Positions 20,083 to 33,557 are shown, counted from the first letter of the stretch. The stretch is DNA of 64,000 bases from Omphiscola glabra (GCA_964017045.1 OZ024807.1:21312053-21376052), one strand, 5' to 3'. Notes: a model not told the origin generated them from the letters alone. A program made the numbers and translations.

Positions 20083-21597
20083 GGGATGTAGCGATCAAAT
20101 GTGAGAAGCAACAGGTTTACCTGGGAGTCTAATTGGATCAAAAGGTGCAAGTGCAACATTTTGTACAAGACCTCTTCTCCCAGTCAAACGCCAAGTTCAA
20201 TCTGGTGAAAAAACTGGCTTGCACAAGTAGGGGCGCGGGCGCAAGTACACTTAGAGCTCTATTCCTAGGCAGTGTAAGATCGGAAATGGATTACAGCATG
20301 TCGGTCCAATCCTTTGCAAGCAAGACCTAATTGGAATCGTTGGGGCGAATCAAGAATCAGGCTCTGAGATTCATATGTGGCGCATTCAGGACCACACCCA
20401 CAACTGCTGTAGAGGTCTTGGCCAATGTAGAACCACTCGATATAAGGAGAGAAAAGCAATAATAAGTACCGTAGAGAGGTACCGTCGTCTAGACGAAAAG
20501 GAACTGTCGTTCCACATGCAGAACAACTGGGTGGCGGGCAGAAGACTAAAAAGGTCCTCTTTTATGCACCAGATCGTGGAGCTGGAGAGGACAGTCGATC
20601 TGCCACTGAATAGAGAACGGCTGATCTAAATCTCAATTAATCCGAAGTACGCGGAAACCTTACGTCGATCCATATATTTGGCCTTGACTGATGCAGCAGT
20701 GACAAAACGGAGTCCTGAGCATGTTCAAAGAGCGGCTGCCCTTGAAACAATAGATTTTTACTCCAAAGTACCTGTGAAAGTGTTCACGGACGGATCGGCC
20801 AATCTGAGAGAAGGTACTGCTGGGTATGGTGCGCTCATACTATACCTTGTGGGGGGCCACAAAATCAAGAACTCTCGGGACCATGTGGGACTAGGGCATC
20901 AAATATTTGATGCGGAGCTTGAGGCTATACACAGGGCCCTGGAGAGCGTGTATCACACAATGAGAGAAAACGAGCTTGCTGGGCTCGATATGGTCGTGTT
21001 CTCATTCTCAAGATCTGCTCTCGATATCTTGGGAAAAAGGCAGGGCACCACTCACTTAATTGATGTCATCATTAATGACGTTTGCAAAATCGCGAATTAG
21101 GAGGCAAGGTAAGAGTACAATGAATCCAAGACCTCGTCGACATCAATGGCAATGTGAAAGCGGACACTCTTGCGAAAAACGGGGCTGCCCAGCATCAGAC
21201 AGAAGTACCAATGACTGATTTGGGAATAAAGAACTGGCTGGCATACCACTTCAGAAAGAAATGGTACAGGTAGTGGGCAGACATTACGACCGCGAAATGC
21301 GTCTATTCTAATTTACAGACACCTAGCAGACAATACCCATGGTTTGGTTTAGGCTGCAAGCAGCAAAGCTTAGTGTCTCAAATGCGCACCGAGCATTTCC
21401 CCATAGGCACATACTTATGCCGGCTAGATAAAAATAGGTATCCTACATGCCGGCATTGCAGCCTGGAACTTGAGACACAAGTGCATCTGTTGAACGAATT
21501 TTCCTCACTAGATCTCCCCGGGGAAGCCATGGCGGTAGGGGAACCCTACGTGAGGAACATGTTGTATGGCACAGCACTGCAGAGGGGAACTGGTTGA
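20083..21597 (+). mobile_element. Decayed LINE with RNase H domain (copy A)
   Basis: Order: RT end (QQVYLGV, then LVKKLACTSRGAGAST, SVRSEMDYS, NQALRFICGAFRTTPTTAVE, EPLDIRREK), RNase H (20678-21100), then a C-terminal Cys-His motif (YPTCRHC...ETQVHLL). RT, RNase H and a Cys-rich end in this order point to an I- or Jockey-type LINE. Several frameshifts and stops break it. It is clearly more GC-rich than its surroundings, as old inserts often are here. Confidence 0.75.
20678..21100 (+). pseudogene. RNase H domain of the decayed LINE (copy A)
   Basis: 140 codons. VKVFTDGSA carries the first catalytic Asp and DAELEAIHRAL the Glu. The usual third site, S-D-S-R-S-A-L, reads SFSRSAL, so the Asp is replaced by Phe. 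The family domain degrades RNA in RNA-DNA hybrids during element copying; this copy should be inactive. Copy B (62354-62776) differs by one Ala to Thr change near the start. Confidence 0.75.
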
Positions 21598-21599
21598 AA

Positions 21600-24500
21600 A
21601 CTTACTAGCCGGGTTTATTATAGAGTAATCACAGACTTTTAAAAAAATATGTGTGTTAGTTAGTACTATTTTTATACTACGATTTAAAATGTTACTGTTT
21701 TAATTACGTCAATCTCTTATCAATCTTTTTGATATTAATGTATATGATCATTATGTTTCTGTCAATAACCATGCGGCTTCATGTCGAATTAATTGACATT
21801 TTGAGATTTCATTTTCTTTTAGAACTTCATTCCAACTTAAAGCTGATAATGTAGATTTTATATATTTTGTATTCCAAGTTGCCTGGCGATGAGATAAACT
21901 TAGTCAATATTATATATATATAATGTGTTATTTTATTACATTCATATGTTTTATTTTGATTGAGAAACTCCATTCCCCGACATTAAAGCTAGACATACAT
22001 GCTTGTGTGAACATTGATAAGGATAAGCAATGTTATCCACACATTGGATGTTTATGTACAAGATTATGCCCTTTTTAATGTCGTAACTGAATATTTGTTG
22101 TGAGAAATGGGACTGTTATGAAGTAAGACGTGTATTGAGACACGCTTTGCCCGCCTTCCACGTGCATGACCTCTTTCAGTCAAGCCGTTTTGGGGGTGGC
22201 TAGAAACATATCACTTTGTTGACATTTTAGCTTACTATCGTCCGTTGTAGAATGATCTCGAGAATGCGGGAAGCAGTGAGACTGCGTATTATTTTCTAAA
22301 ATGATCATTTGAAGTAGACTATAAAAGGTTGACTGACTGAACGTGTAGGGATGGATATTTTCGTTTCCATTATCACGAGGCGTGCAGTATGTCATTATTG
22401 AATACTTTGTTGTGTGTAGATTTTTCTATTTCCTCATTGTACCATTTTGTAATCATTGTATTTTTTTACACAGTACCGGTACCTGCAAACTGTAAGTTAA
22501 TGATTTTTAATCACATTCTTTTGCTGTTGTAATTTAATTGAAATTCATACATTAAAAACGTATTAATTGTAATTAGCACTGGCTTTGTGTGTCGTATTAT
22601 TGGTTATTATTTTTAAACTTTGGTATCTTCCTTTATTATAGACTGTTTTTTGAACGAGCCATAGACAAACGATAAGAGATTAAATTCTCCATTTATAACG
22701 GTCCGTAATAGGGACATGTCAGCTTACATCATTTCACAAATAGCCTGGTTGACACATTACACGAAACAACCGAACCTTAGCAGTTGGATTTTAGGATAAC
22801 GACCGAGACCATTCATATTGATATTGTGATTAAGACAACTCTACAATATCTGAATCAATTAAATCATTTGTGGAGCTTTTTCTTCAGCTGAAGTAAATAA
22901 CAAAATTTACAACGAAAGGACACATTGGTGTTCATTTTTAAAAACAAAAATCTTTGTTTGAATCAGGTGCAGCAATTACTCCTCAAAAGATGCTGAGTAT
23001 AATGTACGAAAATAAACAACATTATGGTTTTCTAAAACTTTGAATTGTGCTGACAATTTGTTAAAATGTGACTTTATTTAACTTGAGGGTAGTGAGAAAA
23101 TTCAGTCATTTAAAAACAGAATAAAATGTTTCGTGTGGTCAAGAACTGGCCAGGAACATGTTGTAAATTTGATTCTTAAAAGCGTTGACATGAAAATATT
23201 GACAAGGCTTTAGGTTTAAGATACCATTGATTCCTTCTCTACATTAAAAACATGACGGAAATACTTTTAAATTAAACGAGCATATTATAGCAACTGAATA
23301 AAAACATTAAATCCAAAATTAATTGATCCTTTTACACTATTTTTTTTTTCCTTTTTAAATAAAGAAAACTATGTAAAATACAAAAAAAAAAATTGTTTTA
23401 CAGTCTCTATATGGAGTGTCTACTCGAGATGCATTCGTGATTCTTTTTTACTTTATTCATGTTTGTACAAGCCCCGACCCCACCCAACCCAAATGGTTGA
23501 TCTGGCTTTGAATACACGCTAAAAATACTTACAGTTCTTGTTTCGATGAGGGGCGACTTTCACACTTTTATTTTTAAAGTTAAGAAACAGTGAGTGATGG
23601 CTCGCTTCTGGTAGCTATTTAGAGTAACTATGAGAGAAAGGCGTTTTCCATACGCATTATGCGGAAACATTGTTATTTTTTTCTCATACAAAATCCCTCT
23701 CCCTTAACCCATTAACCTATCTCTCATGGTCTACGATTCTATACATACTTCTTTCATGACACGTGTCCCTACCTCGTCTACTGACCACACATTTTCTACC
23801 TTTCATTGGCCAAGCAGCGGTATGTACTTAATGAGCACATTAGTAAACTATATCATGTGGATGAATCGCGTTGCATTATGACTTTGGTCGAACGCACCGT
23901 GCGATGTAAGAGGCGAGGCATTAAGAAATGTCAATACTTGTAGGAAAACTAAGACGGAATCATATAGAAATGTTCTAATCTGATTAGAAAGGCGGACAGC
24001 ATTGCTAACTAAATTATATGTGTGTGCGTCATTGTTTCGTTGTTTTTTACTTCCTGCGTAGGAGTCAGGCTCATACAATATAGAGTACTCTTTAAGAAAC
24101 GTGTTAAGTGTCCAACGTACGTACAAAGGTGGCGTTGTGTTGTTGTTAAGTGGCTCAAGACTGTGCTACTTATGCCTAGCAGTGTGATGAGACGTGTGCT
24201 AAATATCGTGTAATTGACGTTGCACATCATTTCTGTTTACGTGTTTGGAAATAAGTGCGTGTGTGTGTGTGTTTAGGAGGGGGAGGTTTGCGAATGTGTA
24301 ATTTCGACACGGGTGACATTTTCCAATTAATATTGATGAGCGGCATCATTGACTAATTTTAGAGTTGTTTAAAAAAATGCGTTGATGCAGGTGCGGCAAA
24401 ATCCTTATCATTCTTCAGGATGCATGAACTATTAATATGCAACTCTTTATTTTTGTCTTCTAAATGTGTTTGTATGAATTATTAAGTCTTTAGTTCAGGT

Positions 24501-25200
24501 AATCAGCTGTTAAGAGGGAACAAAATGCAAAATGAAATGCGTAAAATATTTTATCGAATCGATCGAGCGATCAATCTTATGCAAAATCTTCTTAAACAAC
24601 GTTCACACTATTGTAATAATGACATATGCTTATCAGTTCACTCACAAAGGAATTAAAAGACATAAAGTTCAAACATGCCCCACAAGTTATGTTTTACATT
24701 AAATTGTTGTGTTTTAAAATGTAAAACCAATCTGATAGTGCAACACGTTTCACAGACAACAGTGCAAACAAATTTTTCAATAATATACACGTTCTGTGAA
24801 ATATATTAAAACTTGACGTTGTATCTGAATTGTAATTATTCAATTATGTTACATGTTTTTTGTTTTTGTTTTGTCATGATATGTTCATAGAAGGAAACTT
24901 TAAGTAACAAAAAAAAGAATAATATAATATATTTTCAGAACTATTTAATATAATAATTTATTTTAGTCTTTTAAGTTACAGACATGCTGACAGGGACAAA
25001 CGATATCTGCATCGGAAAATATTCAAATAAAACATAAAAAAGTTTATATTTGATATATAGTTCATTTATATTTCACATATATATATATATTCACAAATAA
25101 AAACAACTTCTACAGCATTTTAATTAACATTGAAATTAAGTGCCAGGTTTAAAGAAATTTAAAATAACTCTATAGTAAAATAATAAAATAATTATTGTGT
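21600..25200. other. Intergenic, no gene recognised
   Basis: AT-rich with short random frames on both strands. An 18-bp sequence at 22474-22491 is bounded by consensus acceptor and donor and could be a microexon, but nothing links it to a gene. A GT run lies near 24256-24272. Copy A of the large duplication ends within the window's view at 22324 only because copy B meets the window edge. Confidence 0.5.
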
Positions 25201-25242
25201 CTCCTATAAAGACACATTTTTAATGACTTTTGTAAAACTTTC

Positions 25243-25757
25243 GCTCCCCGATGGGATCCAAAATCTCGGTAGAAACCCCAATCAGATCCCTTTTCCCAAG
25301 GGATCCCGTTTTCCGATGATATTCCGTTTTTTGGAAGGATCCCGATAGAATCCCACTGATCCCGATTCCGTTTGGATCTCCATCACTGTGGGATCCTGAT
25401 CCCAGTTGAATGCATATGACATCGCTATCCCAATCCATGTGGGATCATGATCACTGTTGATCCCGATGCCGGTGGGATTCTGATCCCTCTGTGGGATCCC
25501 GATCCTTTTCGTTATTTTATTCCGGTGGGATCCGACTCGGGTAGTTTCATATACTGTTGGATTCCGGATCACGTCTGTTTCCCGATCCCGATCGTGTCCT
25601 GAGACTGGTGGGATCGAGTGCTCTGGTGAGATCCCGATCTCGTTGGGATCACAGCCTATCGGGACTCCGATCCCGTTAGCTTTCCGTTTTCCGGTGGGAT
25701 CCTGTTTCCCGTTGACATTCTCTTCTCCAAAGGGTTCCCATTTTCCGATTGTTAAAA
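25243..25757. repeat. Decayed GGATC/GATCC-rich array
   Basis: Many spaced copies of GGTGGGATC and GATCCCGAT in both orientations over ~515 bp, with imperfect spacing of roughly 25-35 bp. The minus-strand frame through it (25282-25821) is a translation of this repeat (IGI/DPT/GKRDP motifs), not a recognised protein. An old minisatellite with palindromic units is the best description. Confidence 0.65.
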
Positions 25758-25829
25758 TAGGTATACAATTAGAAAACATTTGAAAGCTATAAAACCGTAC
25801 CATTATAGCCAGTACAATCATTAGAGTGT

Positions 25830-26220
25830 CTTACTAGTTATAGTTATATTTAGTAACAAGTTGACTGAATGAAGCATGCATTCGGTTTAGCAAGATTAAA
25901 TGATCCAGAATATTACATCACATGCCTTCTACGTAGTGCAGTGCTTCACAAACAGAGTCTCGTGGCACAGTAGAGAGTCGCCAGCAGGGTGTAGGTATGT
26001 TTAAAAAAAATCACCATACCAATATATTCTTAGACTAAATAAAAAACGCTGGAACTGACTAGAGCAAATGATTTATTATATTTAAAGCAGGACCCATTAA
26101 TCGAGATTGCTTATACTATGTGTGATGAAATTTGATCAAAATAGAAAAAAGCTGATTCTAAACACATATATTCATTGAAATCACCTCCCTGCTATCTCTT
26201 CCTCTGACCTCATATATTGA
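25830..26220. other. Spacer, nothing seen
   Basis: No gene, terminal repeat or array recognised. Confidence 0.4.
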
Positions 26221-26224
26221 ATAA

Positions 26225-26440
26225 CAAATGATGAATTTGGATGGCGAATACAAACCAAACAGAAATTTAAGAGGGTGCATCACCAAAGCCCCAAAGGTAA
26301 ACGGCTAAAAGGCAGACCTAGGATTCAATGGATAGATGATGTTAAATAAATAACTACAGCAGCTGAAAAACCATTCATGGAAAAGAAAAGCATTAGTGAG
26401 GTCTAAGTGGAAGGTATTGGTGAAACAGGCCAAATGCCTA
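26225..26440 (+). mobile_element. RTE-like LINE, extreme C-terminal fragment
   Basis: Frames give VHHQSPKGKRLKGRPRIQW, DDVK, then WKRKALVRSKWKVLVKQAK, matching the end of the fragment at 19290-19975 and the RTE consensus KGRPR..WLDDVE. Truncated at its 5' end and broken by stops. Confidence 0.65.
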
Positions 26441-26449
26441 ACCTGAGCT

Positions 26450-28555
26450 GTAGCGCCACACAGATGGAATTCATCTCTTTTACCTCACCTTTACAGACAT
26501 TTTATTTTGGTCTGAGATGGTTGTAGATTTGCCCGTTTTTATGTTAATTATACGTCAAAACTAAACTCACTTCCCCACGATCCCTTCTCTCTGACCTTAT
26601 CAGCTTTTACACCCACTGACCACTGAACTACCCCAAATAATTAATTCTTCTCGTAACAAAATACTTCTTATAACCCAACATTTTGGCCCAATGCTCCACT
26701 AAAGCATAACCCATTGTTTTATTGCTTCCTAGGCCGCACACTTCTTCCAGTCGTATAATTAAAAATCAGTATGATGTTTTGTGAGTTTTAATTTTAATGT
26801 GCGCGGGCGTATTTGGCCGTGGAAGTCAACGCTGTAAGATATCAAACGTACAATAAGTTAATATGCGATCAATATAAACTATTACAATTTAAAATTAAAC
26901 ACGTTATATTTACTAGTGTTCGTCAATTAGTGTTCAGCTAAAAGCATAAGGGCAGTTTCTGCCTCAGATAATAACTTTTTCATAGGACAAGTATATTATA
27001 ATTTTTTTATTATTTTTTTTTTTTATTAAAAAAAAAAAGGAAAATGTTGTGGTAGCCAAGTATGAAAAACAAAATTACTGTGCCTCAAAGCATAATTCAG
27101 CATACAAAAGAAACAATGTATTTGTATTCTTCAACTCCCCTCTTAAAATTTGACACCCATGTGTCATCTTTTTTGTTAACGGATCCTGACGTCTTAGCTC
27201 TTGATAATGCAGGCTCAATTAAAACAAAGGAGATTATTACCAAGTCTTTGTTTTTAACATTTAAATAAATAATAATATCGAATTCAATACAATAATAATA
27301 ATGGAGTCAGTTATTACTTTATCTATATATATACACGTGCATAAAAACACACACGTATAAAAACACAAACACACACATATGTAGATATTTACATTTATAT
27401 ATATATATATATCGTAAATGTTACTAAGATAACGACTTACAAGAGGTATATTACATATTTGGGACCGGCGTATAAACGTATAAAATAAATATTGTGAAAC
27501 CCGAAATACACAGACAATGAAAATTACATTTTACCGCACATTTTTATTTTAAAGTCACTTATACAACTGGAAAAAAAATGTATAATAGGTCAATTCCGTT
27601 CCACTAACAATATGAAGTATCAATTTTAGGTATTATAAAAAAAATATAAAACATTATTGTAATAAGTACACAGTGATGATTGTATATACAATATTCTATA
27701 TCGTATAATGGGGTTCATGAACGATAAAGTTATTTCAGGCTAATAAAAAAACAAAAAAAAAAAACGATTTATATGTCTAGTGTAAACGAAAAAAAAACAA
27801 CACTATACTTTAACAAATTAGCTTTAATTGAAGTAAAAGTATTTTGTAATTATCTGTTCTGCTTTTCTCTCGAGCCAACATATAATTCAACATTAAACAT
27901 ATATACATCAATATTAATATATATAATTAAGTAATTAATACATATATATACATTACTTACATTTCTATAATATGTCTCTTTAATCCAAAATCTCGACACA
28001 CCACAAACTTGAGAAGGACCTTTGACATACATTTTAGTCCGTTATGTGCATGTGAGATATTAAAATACAATTAAATACGCCTGAGTTTCGTTAAGCAAAT
28101 TTTTTAAAGCAACCTGAACAGAAGCTCAGTTTGTCTTTATTTTATGTAATATGTTTTAATCTCCTGCCTTTGACAATTCTCTTCTTTCTTCGAATTAGAC
28201 AGGATAAGTTAGGCCTTTCCCATGCGTACACGTGGAGCTACATCTTAATCACACGCCTTTTAGAATGAGTTGGAAAGGTGGTTCTACAATTGTGTGACTA
28301 AGAAATAAAAAATCATGTATTAGTAGAAATCAAAATAAAAATGTTAATTGAGGTATAACGAATGAACAAACTCTTTATAGGTATGAAATGACGTGTTTTT
28401 GTCCTTTCTAGATACATGTTCTACTATAGTTTAAGGCCTATGAAAGAATTCATTTAATCTAATAAATGATTGAGTAGCTTTTAGCCTTCAAAGTGTGTAC
28501 ATTTTCTTCACTCCAAATTGAATTATATAAACGTTGTCTGGGAAAAAAAATGACG
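26450..28555. other. Intergenic, no gene recognised
   Basis: AT-rich, with A-runs near 27020, CA/TA microsatellite tracts at about 27325-27415 and TA tracts near 27900. No exon with both family signal and splice sites. Confidence 0.45.
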
Positions 28556-28564
28556 AATCCATCC

Positions 28565-30480
28565 ATCCCTTTGGCGTTACAGCCCATGTACAACGTTGGC
28601 CTGCTTCCCTACTTCCTTCAACTCAGACCTAACTAATGCTTTTATTTTCCATGCTTGGATTCCAAGGTGATGTAGATCTGCTTGCACATCATCCATCCAT
28701 CTAAGGCCATGTCTGCATTCGAGCCGTTTTCCTCTGGGGTTTTCACCCTCTTCACTCCTCTGTCATTTTGCATAATCCCTAAGAGTCCTGCCCAGAGTAG
28801 CCTGCCTATTTTTATTTCTGCTACTATCTTGTGGAATCCTTATATGGACTGTAAAATGTATGGTTTATTCGTATTCTCCATCCATACTTATCCTTTGATG
28901 GTCCATATATTTTCCTGAAAACTTTCCTCTTCCATGTGTTTGATCTGTTTTCTGCCGTTTTTGTTAGGGTCCGAGTTTCATTTGCATATGTTACAACTGG
29001 TCTGATTACAGTTTTAAAAATATTTTTTTCTGTTTCTCTTGTAATGTTTTTACTTTTTAGTATTTTCTGACTACTGAAGTATGCCCTTTTGTCTGCTGAT
29101 ATTTTGTCTTGTATTTCTGTTAGTAATTGGTTGTTTTTTTTTTTATGTGTTTATTTTTATTTAATAAAAATCCTTGGCATTAAAATTGATTAACTTTTTA
29201 AAAATGTTGGTTTCTAATTTTAATGGCTTCATGTGTATGTTCTTCTCTTATCATAGTAATATATTTTGATTATTTGGTTGTTAACTAACACAACAGCCCT
29301 GCTTGTTGTGATGCGTTATCTAATTCAATAAAAAAATATGACATGTCTTCAATAATTTCCACTAGCAGTTCTATGTCATCAGCATATTCAAGATGCGGAA
29401 GGGGTTGATTGTACAAAGTACCCATTGGTTGTGGGTCTTAGGTTTTCCTCAAAAAGTATCCTGTGTTTGTTCATCTGGTGTCAATATGTATGTTTCTCAT
29501 AAGCTTCTCTAATGTTAGGTTAAAAAGCATTCAATAATGTGAGTCTCCCGTATTAGTCCTCGTTTACTCTGAAATTCCCTTGAATATTCGGGTCGACCGA
29601 AGACGCTGCGTTTAAAGCGTCCGCAGTCCACTTTCCTAGGGACCGGGACGGTAAATTAACATCTTAATATCTCCCCCCACCCATCCCGGGGGAGCATCGG
29701 AGGCCCTATAAGAGGGATTCTACAGTGGGTTTCCACCTCGCAACTAATTCGCGAAGTATCTGGGACGAAACGGTTGCCTAGGAGCAGCTTTCTGAGGGCT
29801 GCATATTTAGAATCATCGGCCATAGGCTTCCACCACAGCCTATCGCCTCATATCCCTTAACGGCAACTTGTAATCATGATCACTACCCTGTGTTTGCCTT
29901 TTCTTCCCCCTGTGATGTATCACAGGTGGCAGCCCTTTAGGAGCCGTTTATTTCAGCATCTACCATGCATGTCCCTGTCTGCCACGCGGGACACGCAATG
30001 GTGGTAATGTGCCCCGGGTTAACACTGAGGGGGTCGGTGGCCAGCGCTTCCAAATCGGCAAGCCACTACAGACTTGTGGACCGGAACCCCTAGTGCACTG
30101 AAGTTTGGAGCCCTTCTTTTGTATTGGGGTTATACACGCTGTTTCACATTCGTTTGGAAATTTCTCTTTTTGCCAAGTTTTAGTTATAAGTTTAAGTATC
30201 TGAGTGTGTAGTTCTATTCCTCCATATTTAAAAAGTTCTGCTGAGGTCTTCTCCAGGGGCTTTCTGGTTTTTCACATAATTAATTACGTATTTAGTTAAT
30301 TTTAAGAGTTTGAGTATTTATATAAGGGTCTGGTGCTCCCTTTAGTAGTTGGTTAACTCCATCTTGTTGCATTCAATATTTGCATTCAGTATGTCCTTAA
30401 AATATCCAACCCTCCTTTCCGGTACCTAACTATTTTCAGTGATAAATTCTTCATCCTGCCTTTTACACATTTGCTGTCTG
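28565..30480 (-). mobile_element. RTE-like LINE relic, interrupted by a GC-rich block
   Basis: On the minus strand, from 30480 downward: VGYFKDILNANIECNKME, KAPGEDLSAELLKYGGIEL, LITKTWQKEKFPNE, ACITPIQKKGSKLQCT, then the foreign block 29545-30105. It resumes with EAYEKH...NGYF, EYADDIELLVEIIEDM (RT catalytic YADD near 29385), then thumb and tail motifs down to 28565. About 100 RT residues between the two parts are missing. Many stops; inactive. Confidence 0.7.
29545..30105. other. GC-rich block of unknown identity inside the RTE relic
   Basis: About 560 bp, much more GC-rich than anything nearby (for example ccccccacccatcccggggg near 29676). No long frame on either strand, no clear inverted repeats, no obvious flanking duplication. 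Possibilities are a LINE 5' leader, an unannotated SINE/MITE or a gene fragment. Confidence 0.5.
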
Positions 30481-30489
30481 GGCGACCGT

Positions 30490-32370
30490 GTAGGTGGCAA
30501 ATTTCACTGAGCTTTGCCACGAAGAAAATCCAAACGTTAAAATTCAGAAGTTTGGAGGGACTTAAAAGGTAGCCGAATCAAAGCAGCGATCCACGACGTA
30601 TATCTAAATATAGAAATAACAATACGAAAATCAGTCAAAAACACATAAAATTGCATTCACTGAGGAGGCCGAGTCTATACTTGCCTGCAAGTGTAATAAT
30701 GTTTTTTCCACGCCAACAATGTTATTTATATTATGAAAGGAAGTTTCACGATACTAGAATATATTACATGATGTTACATTCCACCTGTTCTTGCCAAGTT
30801 CCAACATATAATATCATTTAATAATCCAATTTTTAAACATCTAATTATATATTTATATAATATATACTATTGTCATATAATTGGGTTTTGAGAATTATGT
30901 TCTTCTAAATAATATAGGCCTACCCAAACATTTTGAGGCTTCAAAATAATTTTAAAAAAAACAAGATGTCTTTAACTTTAACCAAAAAAAAAATATTTTA
31001 GCATTTTCAATATCCTTAGCATTAACAGATGTTGATATGTTTGTATCGACTTTAAAATGTTGTCCAACGTCTGCTTCGCTCCAGAATTATATTATTTAAA
31101 TTTTATTAAAACAAAATGTTTAGATCTATATTTCAAGAAGAATGTCTTATCTAATGTTCAAGTCGAACAGTCTTGTCTTTGTTATTTATTAGATATATTC
31201 CTTATTTCAATCCAATTTCTCATGCACGTTAACTGTATTTTGCACAAAATGTAAAAACACATAATTCAATAAAATAATCTGAACTCTTACTTTTTCACAC
31301 TCCTTGAACTGAATTTTTGGTAAACATTATTTAAAATATTTTAGTTTTCAAAGATTAAATTACCTCGTTTGTAAAATGTTTGAATTTTTTAGATAGTGTT
31401 ATCCACAAACATGTTCCCACTCTCTTACTTTCAGATATCTAAGTTTTTCACCAAAAAAAAATTGAATAATAATTGTATACATTTTTAATATAACATTTTG
31501 TTATTCTCATAAATATGAACCCACCCTTTATCCCCGCCCTTGCACTTTATCTTTGAAAATATTGAAACATTTCGATATTCTTATTTTCAAGAAAATCGTA
31601 TCCACATTTTGTTCCTTCCCAATTTCATCGACTTTCGAGTTATTGGTACACTTTTGTAAATATGTCCACAAAGTGTCAACACCTGTCAAATCGCATCTTC
31701 CGACATAAAGGTAACACGCATTTGTTTATATTGAAAAAAAAGTCTAATATCTCTTTTTTAAGACTGTCTTATAATTAGATTTAAATAAATTGTCCCCCAC
31801 ATAGGAATGTACACACCATATTCCATCACTCTGATATGTGTGTACTGAAAAAGTTCAATTATACATTATATAAAATATTCACTCCTACATTCTTATTTGC
31901 ATCTTGTGCTGAATGCTGCAAAATGAATGTATTGAATTCACACACCCCCCCCCTTTTTTTATTTTTAAATAGTTAATAAAAAATAAAAAAAAACTACCAA
32001 CGGGATAGTAGCCTCGCACAAATATTTTAATGCCCCTCAATTTTAACAAAAACTTGTAAGTCCCTGCACCATTGTAACACTTTTTTTTTTTAAATCTACG
32101 AGGGAAAAAACAAGATTTGCGCATATTTCTGTGTATTAAAAAATCTTCATATTTACACTTCACATGACAGGAAACGTTTTTGTACCACGAATTAACAAAA
32201 CATTTACTGATTATTTGGTATGTCCTATTAACGAGTGCCTTCTCCCCCACTTACACATTTTCCTACCATAATTAGATGACTCCGTTGTAAGGTCAACACA
32301 ATAAAACCCTCCACTAAATTAAAATAAGATAGTATGAATAACAAATGTAGACACTTTGTATGGTGTTGTT
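30490..32370. other. Intergenic, no gene recognised
   Basis: AT-rich; a C-run near 31943-31952 and many A-runs. Short frames at 31057 and 31885 have no domain or splice support. Confidence 0.45.
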
Positions 32371-32379
32371 CGTACGTCA

Positions 32380-32745
32380 ACATCGACTCGGACAATCTGG
32401 TCATTTGGTTAGGGAGGGGGGTGGGTCACGGTGAGTTCGCAGGTGACTTGCTAGTCCGATCCGTGATCGAAATAGTCCCTGACACCGCAGGCACGGCAAA
32501 TTTGCTGTATTCGTTGATATATGGTTGCTTTTCGAGCTATCCTGCTTTCTTAGCTTCAAACTTCATGAGATTAAGCCCGCTTCTTAACATCTGGTTTCAT
32601 CTCCTAGGTTGTCTGCACCCATTCAATAAGGTTGATGATAAAGGACATTAGTCCTGCTTTCACTGAGTCTTTGTAATACTTTTTTTTACCTCCTTTGGAG
32701 CGCTTGCCTATCATGAAGACACACCCAGCCCCCTAGGAAATCACG
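32380..32745 (-). mobile_element. LINE ORF2 C-terminal fragment
   Basis: Minus strand reads GKRSKGGKKKYYKDSVKAGL, MSFIINLIEW, and further on QRIQQICRACG. This matches the common LINE polymerase end G-K-R-x-x-G-G-x-K-K-R-Y-K-D with a later Cys-rich segment. Interrupted by stops. The plus-strand 105-codon frame over it is a shadow. Confidence 0.6.
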
Positions 32746-32757
32746 TACAATTTTGCG

Positions 32758-32808
32758 AGTATATATATATATATATATGCATATATATATATATATATAT
32801 ATATATGC
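32758..32808. repeat. AT dinucleotide microsatellite
   Basis: Two (AT)n tracts joined and followed by GCAT. The next 750 bp up to 33557 show no gene. Confidence 0.9.
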
Positions 32809-33557
32809 ATTGGTTCCAAAACGTTGGATGTCGAAGTATTTTCAAATATAAATATAAATATATAGTCGTTATCAATATTATTTGTTTAACTTATTATCTT
32901 TGTTTTTACCCCTTTTAACGATCATTCGCACTTCTTAGCGACAAAGCCTTGCTTCGCTACTGACGGATGTAACAATAGTACCTTTTATCTTATTTATCTG
33001 CAAATGGTATATATAGAGCTGCATGCTTATTTGTGTATATTTTTCTGCTTGTTACTTCGTGTATTCATGTAAAATTTGGCATAGAATTTGTAAAATATAA
33101 GTGTCCTTTTTTATTTTTTTTAGACTTTGACAATATTAACACAAAAGAACATAAGATTAACCAGGAGTAATGTTTCAAAACTCTTTAAAATTTCCATATC
33201 TTTACAAACATTTTAGAGTGCTTAAGATCTACTTGAAATTTGTCCTCGAGAAGTGGACCTGCATAAATATTGATAAAGGGTTTATAGAGCATTCACATCA
33301 ATTTTCCCGCTTGTACTATTGAAGTCGTTTGGGGTTTTGAGTTATCCTCTAAACAATAATTAAACATTAGATACCATTTCTTAAATTAAAAAAAAATCAT
33401 TTGGAAAAATAAAAAAAATAATAAGAAAATGAAATTTAAAAATTAAATCATAAAATTGTTTCTTTAAAAATAAAAAAAAAATATATATGTCAGTTATTGC
33501 AAAAATTTAGTTTTTGACACAAACATTTTTTATTATCAAAACATTTATTTTGTAGTC

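Larger units (their letters stand above)
1..22324. repeat. Copy A of a ~41.68-kb-period large duplication
   Basis: This block aligns base for base with 41681-64000. The offset is 41680 at the start, 41679 near 1000, 41677 from about 5000 to 13150 and 41676 after that, so only a few bases of net indel accumulate. Differences seen include single bases near 1113, 1212, 1650, 5256, 5787, 8336, 9894, 11236, 20101 and 20697, a three-base change near 7711, and homopolymer length changes. Every transposon lesion noted below is shared, so the elements inserted and died before the duplication. The match runs off both window edges, so the true ends are unknown. It may be a tandem duplication or an assembly duplicate. 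Confidence 0.97.

Noticed and set aside
22474..22491. 18-bp microexon with consensus acceptor and donor
   Set aside because: Phase-compatible but no neighbouring exons; could be chance in AT-rich DNA.
25282..25821. 179-codon minus-strand frame as a gene
   Set aside because: It follows the degenerate GGATC array and has no domain, signal or splice support.
32334..32651. 105-codon plus-strand frame as a gene
   Set aside because: Antisense to a LINE C-terminal fragment that explains the base composition.
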